Shown piece after piece: positions 60,444 to 64,000 of a stretch of 64,000 bases of DNA. The DNA lies in NCBI RefSeq assembly GCF_036924595.1, contig NZ_JAZHRV010000001.1:2418001-2482000 (forward strand), in the 5' to 3' direction. The position numbers and the translations under genes were made by a program. The notes beneath the pieces are model-generated. The model did no database searches, had not been told where the DNA came from, and saw only the letters and a list, made by a program, of their open reading frames with translations. Each line of letters starts with the position of its first letter. Within the stretch, counting starts at the first letter, position 1. Source of the stretch: Bradyrhizobium algeriense. GTDB taxonomy: Bacteria; Pseudomonadota; Alphaproteobacteria; Rhizobiales; Xanthobacteraceae.

Positions 60444-60541
60444 CCTGAGATTGTGATCAACCTGTTTGATTGTGATGGGTGTTACGCTTGCTCCATGCCA
60501 AGGCCCTCCGTAACCTGCGTCCTCATCACAGGAATGCCTTC

Positions 60542-61789
60542 ATGATCTCACTCGCCGAACTTCAGCGCCGCATCGATGCCGGCGAACTTTCACCCGACGA
60601 CGCCATCGCGCAGTCGCTCGCAGCAACCAGTGCGCATGAAAAGTCCATCGGCGCCTTCGTTTGCCGGGACGAAAATCCGCGCGCGCAAAGCGCCGGGCCG
60701 CTGCGCGGCATTGCGGTCGGCATCAAGGACATCATGGATACGGCGGATTTCCCGACCGAGATGGGCTCGCCGATCTACCGGGGATATCGGTCGCGCGGCG
60801 ATGCGGCTGTGGTAATGATGCTGAAGCAGGCGGGCGCAACCATCGTGGGCAAGACCACGACCACGGCATTCGCCTCCGTGGATCCGACACCGACGCTCAA
60901 CCCGCACAACCACGGCCACACGCCCGGTGGATCGTCATCGGGTTCGGCGGCGGCGGTGGCGGCCGGCATGATCCCGCTCGCGCTGGGAACACAGACCGGC
61001 GGCTCGGTGATCCGGCCGGCCTCATTCTGCGGCGTCGCCGCGATCAAGCCGTCGTACCGCCTGCTGCCGACGGTCGGCGTGAAGTGCTATTCGTGGACGC
61101 TCGATACGGTCGGCCTGTTCGCTGCCGGCGTCGACGACGTGGCGCGCGGGCTTGCCGCTATGACCGGCCGGCCTGAATTGTTGCTGCCATCAAGCATTCC
61201 GACGCCGCGCATCGGCATCGTGACGCAGGATTTCGCCGGTGCGCCGGAGGTGTCGGGCGGGGAGGCGCTGCAGATTGCGGCGCGCGCGGCGGAACGCGCC
61301 GGCGCTACTGTGCATGGGGTTGATTTGCACGAAATCGTTGCGGAGGCGTGGCAGGCCCATTCGGTGATCCAGGAATTCGAGGCGCATCAGGCGCTCGCCT
61401 GGGAGTACCGCGAAAACTACGACGCGATGGCGCCGCTGTTGCGCGCACGGCTCGACGAAAGCAAGGGGACGGCACCGGCCGCCTATGACGAGGCCATGGG
61501 TGTTGCGAGCCGCGCCAGACACGCACTGGCGAAAGTGTTCGAAGAGGTCGATGTGCTGCTGACCTTGTCGGCGCCCGGCGCTGCGCCACAGGGTTTGGAT
61601 TCGACCGGTGACGCCCGTTACAACCGGCTATGGACGCTGATGGGCGTGCCCTGCGTCAATGTTCCCGCGCTCATCGCGGACGGTGGCTTGCCGGTCGGCG
61701 TGCAGGTGATTGCACGATACGGCGCCGATGCCGAAGCGCTGGCGGCGGCGCGGTTTGTGGAGGTGGCTCTGCGGCGGAAGTGGCGCTAA
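60542..61789 (+). CDS. Amidase signature family protein
   Basis: 415 residues. Ser-Ser-Lys hydrolase that cleaves amides. Catalytic K62 is in V-G-I-K-D-I-M-D; the signature is [14 protein letters not shown] at about 129-142 (cis-Ser at 131-132) and S155 in [12 protein letters not shown] is the nucleophile. It is not GatA: the glutaminyl-specific parts and the gatB/C partners are missing. It is divergent from dprA by 98 bp and its stop overlaps that of plsY by 4 bp. The substrate is unknown. Confidence 0.92.
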   Translation: MISLAELQRRIDAGELSPDDAIAQSLAATSAHEKSIGAFVCRDENPRAQSAGPLRGIAVGIKDIMDTADFPTEMGSPIYRGYRSRGDAAVVMMLKQAGATIVGKTTTTAFASVDPTPTLNPHNHGHTPGGSSSGSAAAVAAGMIPLALGTQTGGSVIRPASFCGVAAIKPSYRLLPTVGVKCYSWTLDTVGLFAAGVDDVARGLAAMTGRPELLLPSSIPTPRIGIVTQDFAGAPEVSGGEALQIAARAAERAGATVHGVDLHEIVAEAWQAHSVIQEFEAHQALAWEYRENYDAMAPLLRARLDESKGTAPAAYDEAMGVASRARHALAKVFEEVDVLLTLSAPGAAPQGLDSTGDARYNRLWTLMGVPCVNVPALIADGGLPVGVQVIARYGADAEALAAARFVEVALRRKWR

Positions 61790-62376
61790 TTCGCCCCGAT
61801 CCGTCCCTCAGTCCCGGCCTGCAACCGCCTGATGTTCTCGCTGTGCTTCCAGAACAGGAGCAGCGTCAGCACGACGAACAGTGACGCCAGCGCCGGGTGG
61901 CCGAACCACCACAGGAACAGCGGCGTGACGAAGGCTGCGACCAGCGCCGAGAGCGAGGAGTACCGAGTGGTGACGGCGGTGGCGAGCCAGATCAGGCAGA
62001 ACATCAGGGCTGCCGGCCAGAACAGGCCGATCAGCACGCCGATATAGGTGGCAACGCCCTTGCCGCCGTTGAATTTGAGCCAGACCGGGAAAAGGTGGCC
62101 GAGGAAGGCGCCGAGCGCGGCCAGCATCGCCGCATTGGCGCCGCCGTAATAGCCGGCGATGATGACCGCGATCGTGCCCTTGAGCATGTCGCCGATCAGG
62201 GTGGCCGCGGCGAGGCCCTTGCGGCCGGTGCGCAGCACGTTGGTGGCGCCGATATTGCCGCTTCCGATCGAGCGCAGATCCTGCGTACCGGCAAGCTTGG
62301 TCAGCACCATGCCGAACGGGATTGAGCCGAAGAGATAGCCGAGCAGGAAGGCGACGATGAGGAATGCGTCAGACAT
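61786..62376 (-). CDS. plsY: Glycerol-3-phosphate acyltransferase PlsY
   Basis: 196-residue inner-membrane enzyme that transfers an acyl group from acyl-phosphate to glycerol 3-phosphate, the first step of phospholipid synthesis. Five membrane helices; the three cytoplasmic motifs are [18 protein letters not shown] and [12 protein letters not shown] 62376 has GGGAGC upstream; a GTG at 62391 is in frame. The gene follows pyrC on the same strand with a 35-bp gap. Confidence 0.96.
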   Translation of the reverse strand: MSDAFLIVAFLLGYLFGSIPFGMVLTKLAGTQDLRSIGSGNIGATNVLRTGRKGLAAATLIGDMLKGTIAVIIAGYYGGANAAMLAALGAFLGHLFPVWLKFNGGKGVATYIGVLIGLFWPAALMFCLIWLATAVTTRYSSLSALVAAFVTPLFLWWFGHPALASLFVVLTLLLFWKHSENIRRLQAGTEGRIGAN

Positions 62377-62411
62377 GGCGGTAGCTCCCACCGCGGCCCG
62401 TTTCGCACGAA

Positions 62412-63713
62412 TCAGACATGTTCATAGACCGTCCGCCCGCCCACGATAGTACGCACGACGCGCCCCGAGAAGCGGGCTTCATCGAACGGCGTGTTCTTGC
62501 ACTGCGATTTGAGGTCGGCGGGATCGAGCACCCATGGCGTATCGGGATCGATCACGACGACGTCGGCCGGGGAACCCGCGCGCAGCGAGCCGCCGGGCAG
62601 GCCGAGCAGTTCCGCAGGCCGGGTCGACATCGCCCGGATCAGCGTCTTGAAATCCATCTCGCCATTGTGAATCAGCCGCAGCGCCGCCGGCAGCATGGTC
62701 TGCAACCCGACCGCGCCGGCAGCGGCCTCGGCAAACGGCAGCCGCTTGACCTCGACGTCTTGCGGGTTGTGGTCGGACATCACGACGTCGACCAGGCCGG
62801 AGGCGAGGGCGGCGACCAGCGCGAGGCGGTCCTCCTCGGTGCGCAGCGGCGGCGACAGTTTCAGGAAGGTCCGATAGGGACCGATATCGTTTTCGTTCAG
62901 CGTGACATGGTTGATCGACACGGAGGCGCTGACGTAGAGGCCGGCGTCGCGCGCGCGCTTGAGGATTTCCAGCGACTCCAGCGAGGACAGCGAGGCGGCG
63001 TGATAGCGCCCGCCGGTCAGCGCCACGAGGCGCATGTCGCGCTCGAGCATCACGGCTTCGGCCGCATTGGGAATGCCGGCCAGGCCGAGCCTCGCTGCGA
63101 ACTCTCCCTCGTTCATCACGCCTTCGCCGACCAGATCAGGATCCTCGGTGTGGTGCACGATCAGCGCGTCGAAATCACGGGCATAGGTGAGTGCCCGGCG
63201 CATCACCTGCGCGTTAGTGACGCTCTTGTCGCCATCGGTGAAGGCCACCGCGCCGGCGGCCTTCAACAGCCCGATCTCCGTCATCTCCTGGCCGCCCAGG
63301 CCTTTTGTCAGCGCGGCCATCGGGTGGATGTTGACGATCGCGGTGTCACGGGCACGGCGCAGCACGAAGTCCACCGTCGCCGAATTGTCGATGACGGGCG
63401 AAGTATCCGGCTGGCAGATGATGGTGGTGATGCCGCCGGCGGCAGCCGCCTGGCTGGCGGAGGCAAAGGTTTCGCGGTGGCTGGCGCCGGGCTCGCCGAC
63501 AAAGGCGCGCATGTCGATCAGCCCGGGGGCGACGATCTTGCCGGCGCAATTGATAATGTCGGTGCCTTCGGGCACGCCGGCCGCGCCGATGCCGCGCTTG
63601 GAGTCGCGGATCGTACCGTCGGCAATCAGGACGTCGCCGGGCCCGTCGAAATCCCGGGAGGGATCGACGACGCGGGCATTGGCGAGCAGAATGGGGCGTC
63701 GATCAGTCAGCAT
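62412..63713 (-). CDS. pyrC: Dihydroorotase-like protein, probably non-catalytic (PyrX type)
   Basis: 433 residues of the multifunctional-complex type dihydroorotase family. Active enzymes have D-x-H-x-H in the first metal motif; here [12 protein letters not shown] keeps the E-P-G but has R and F in place of both His. The later N-I-H-P-M and V-H-H-T-E-D remain, and the D-H-N-P-Q-D-V near residue 310 shows the last Asp. In Pseudomonas such inactive copies (PyrC', PyrX) form the scaffold needed by the aspartate carbamoyltransferase. The tight linkage to pyrB (4-bp gap) fits that role. Confidence 0.85.
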   Translation of the reverse strand: MLTDRRPILLANARVVDPSRDFDGPGDVLIADGTIRDSKRGIGAAGVPEGTDIINCAGKIVAPGLIDMRAFVGEPGASHRETFASASQAAAAGGITTIICQPDTSPVIDNSATVDFVLRRARDTAIVNIHPMAALTKGLGGQEMTEIGLLKAAGAVAFTDGDKSVTNAQVMRRALTYARDFDALIVHHTEDPDLVGEGVMNEGEFAARLGLAGIPNAAEAVMLERDMRLVALTGGRYHAASLSSLESLEILKRARDAGLYVSASVSINHVTLNENDIGPYRTFLKLSPPLRTEEDRLALVAALASGLVDVVMSDHNPQDVEVKRLPFAEAAAGAVGLQTMLPAALRLIHNGEMDFKTLIRAMSTRPAELLGLPGGSLRAGSPADVVVIDPDTPWVLDPADLKSQCKNTPFDEARFSGRVVRTIVGGRTVYEHV

Positions 63714-63717
63714 GGTC

Positions 63718-64000
63718 TCACGCGTTCGGCAGGTTGCGGGCGAGCGCTTCGAGCACCGCCATCCGCACCGCCACTCCCATTTCCACCTGTTCGCGGATCA
63801 GCGATTGCGCGCCGTCCGCCACGATCGAGTCGATCTCCACACCGCGATTCATCGGCCCCGGATGCATCACCAGCGCATCCGGTTTGGCGTAAGCCAGTTT
63901 CTTCTGGTCGAGACCGAAATAATGGAAATACTCCTGGCTCGACGGCACGAAGGAGCCGTTCATGCGCTCGCGCTGCAGCCGCAGCATCATCACGATATCG
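63718..64000 (-). CDS. pyrB: Aspartate carbamoyltransferase catalytic subunit (5' part outside window)
   Basis: Only the C-terminal 93 residues are in the window, and the frame is open to the edge. Q-R-E-R-M, then F-G-L-D and the substrate-binding [11 protein letters not shown] and [17 protein letters not shown] are characteristic of PyrB. It catalyses carbamoyl-aspartate formation in pyrimidine synthesis. pyrC follows after 4 bp, so the two are cotranscribed. Confidence 0.95.
   Translation of the reverse strand, partial: DIVMMLRLQRERMNGSFVPSSQEYFHYFGLDQKKLAYAKPDALVMHPGPMNRGVEIDSIVADGAQSLIREQVEMGVAVRMAVLEALARNLPNA

Noticed and set aside
60542..61789. GatA subunit of glutamyl-tRNA amidotransferase
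   Set aside because: No gatB/gatC nearby and the sequence lacks GatA-specific regions; it is a general amidase-signature enzyme.
1..64000. CRISPR array, tRNA, rRNA, integrase or transposase
   Set aside because: No regularly spaced direct repeats, no cloverleaf with the T-loop GTTCGA-type signature and acceptor pairing, and no recombinase motifs were found by reading. A tRNAscan-SE or minced run would settle this.

Overview
The window looks like chromosomal DNA of an alphaproteobacterium of the Bradyrhizobium/Rhodopseudomonas (Nitrobacteraceae) type. The evidence is the high GC content, MipZ in place of Min proteins, a DivK-PleD pair, a phasin, EipB, many alphaproteobacterial DUF families (DUF599, DUF1489, DUF1737, DUF1849, DUF3572, DUF983), and several palindromic intergenic repeats of a kind I associate with Bradyrhizobium. 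The genus is an inference; no rRNA or tRNA gene was seen. No CRISPR array, integrase, transposase or prophage gene was found.

Layout. 0-9 kb: two tandem polysaccharide deacetylases (the first cut by the window edge), MgtE, a small XRE regulator, an aldo/keto reductase, a TonB/TolA-like envelope protein, DUF599, a glutathione transferase and three small or unknown proteins. 9-13 kb: panC divergent from mipZ, then a quinone-reductase-like MDR enzyme divergent from an MmyB-type regulator. 13-18 kb: an anchored alpha/beta hydrolase, a VWA protein, a membrane J-domain protein and a D,D-carboxypeptidase with a SPOR domain. 18-24 kb: a phasin with putative PhaR operators, a 1.5 kb gene-poor stretch holding a strongly folded repeat and a decayed DUF1194 gene, then clpS and clpA. 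24-32 kb: a lytic transglycosylase, a tyrosine phosphatase, a broken azlD, a Bug-type binding protein, trmO, a minus-strand run ridA-GDPD-GNAT-HIT, and eipB.

32.6-40.6 kb, plus strand: a PDH-like E1alpha-E1beta-E2 set without E3, an ALDH7-type aldehyde dehydrogenase, NfeD, slipin, a GYD protein and a second RidA. The first three are tightly packed and the rest follow in the same direction. I regard this as the most interesting module: the enzymes would fit oxidation of a semialdehyde/cyclic imine and a 2-oxo acid to an acyl-CoA, but the substrate is unknown.

40.6-64 kb: dinB with DUF3572, divK-pleD, a serine hydrolase whose C-terminus runs through a palindrome into pleD, and a TetR/MFS pair around a perfect operator. 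A housekeeping backbone on the minus strand follows (rpmG, NUDIX, DUF983, rnr, topA, dprA, plsY, pyrC, pyrB). It is interrupted by modules with their own regulators: HxlR/SDR, azoreductase/HxlR, an amidase and an LLM monooxygenase. The pyrC copy lacks the HxH metal motif and is probably a non-catalytic partner of the aspartate carbamoyltransferase.

Intergenic repeats are frequent (19.1, 25.3, 27.9, 44.2, 49.4 and 56.3 kb). Two of the decayed or altered genes lie beside such elements. All functions are read from motifs and gene order by eye; no database search was run.
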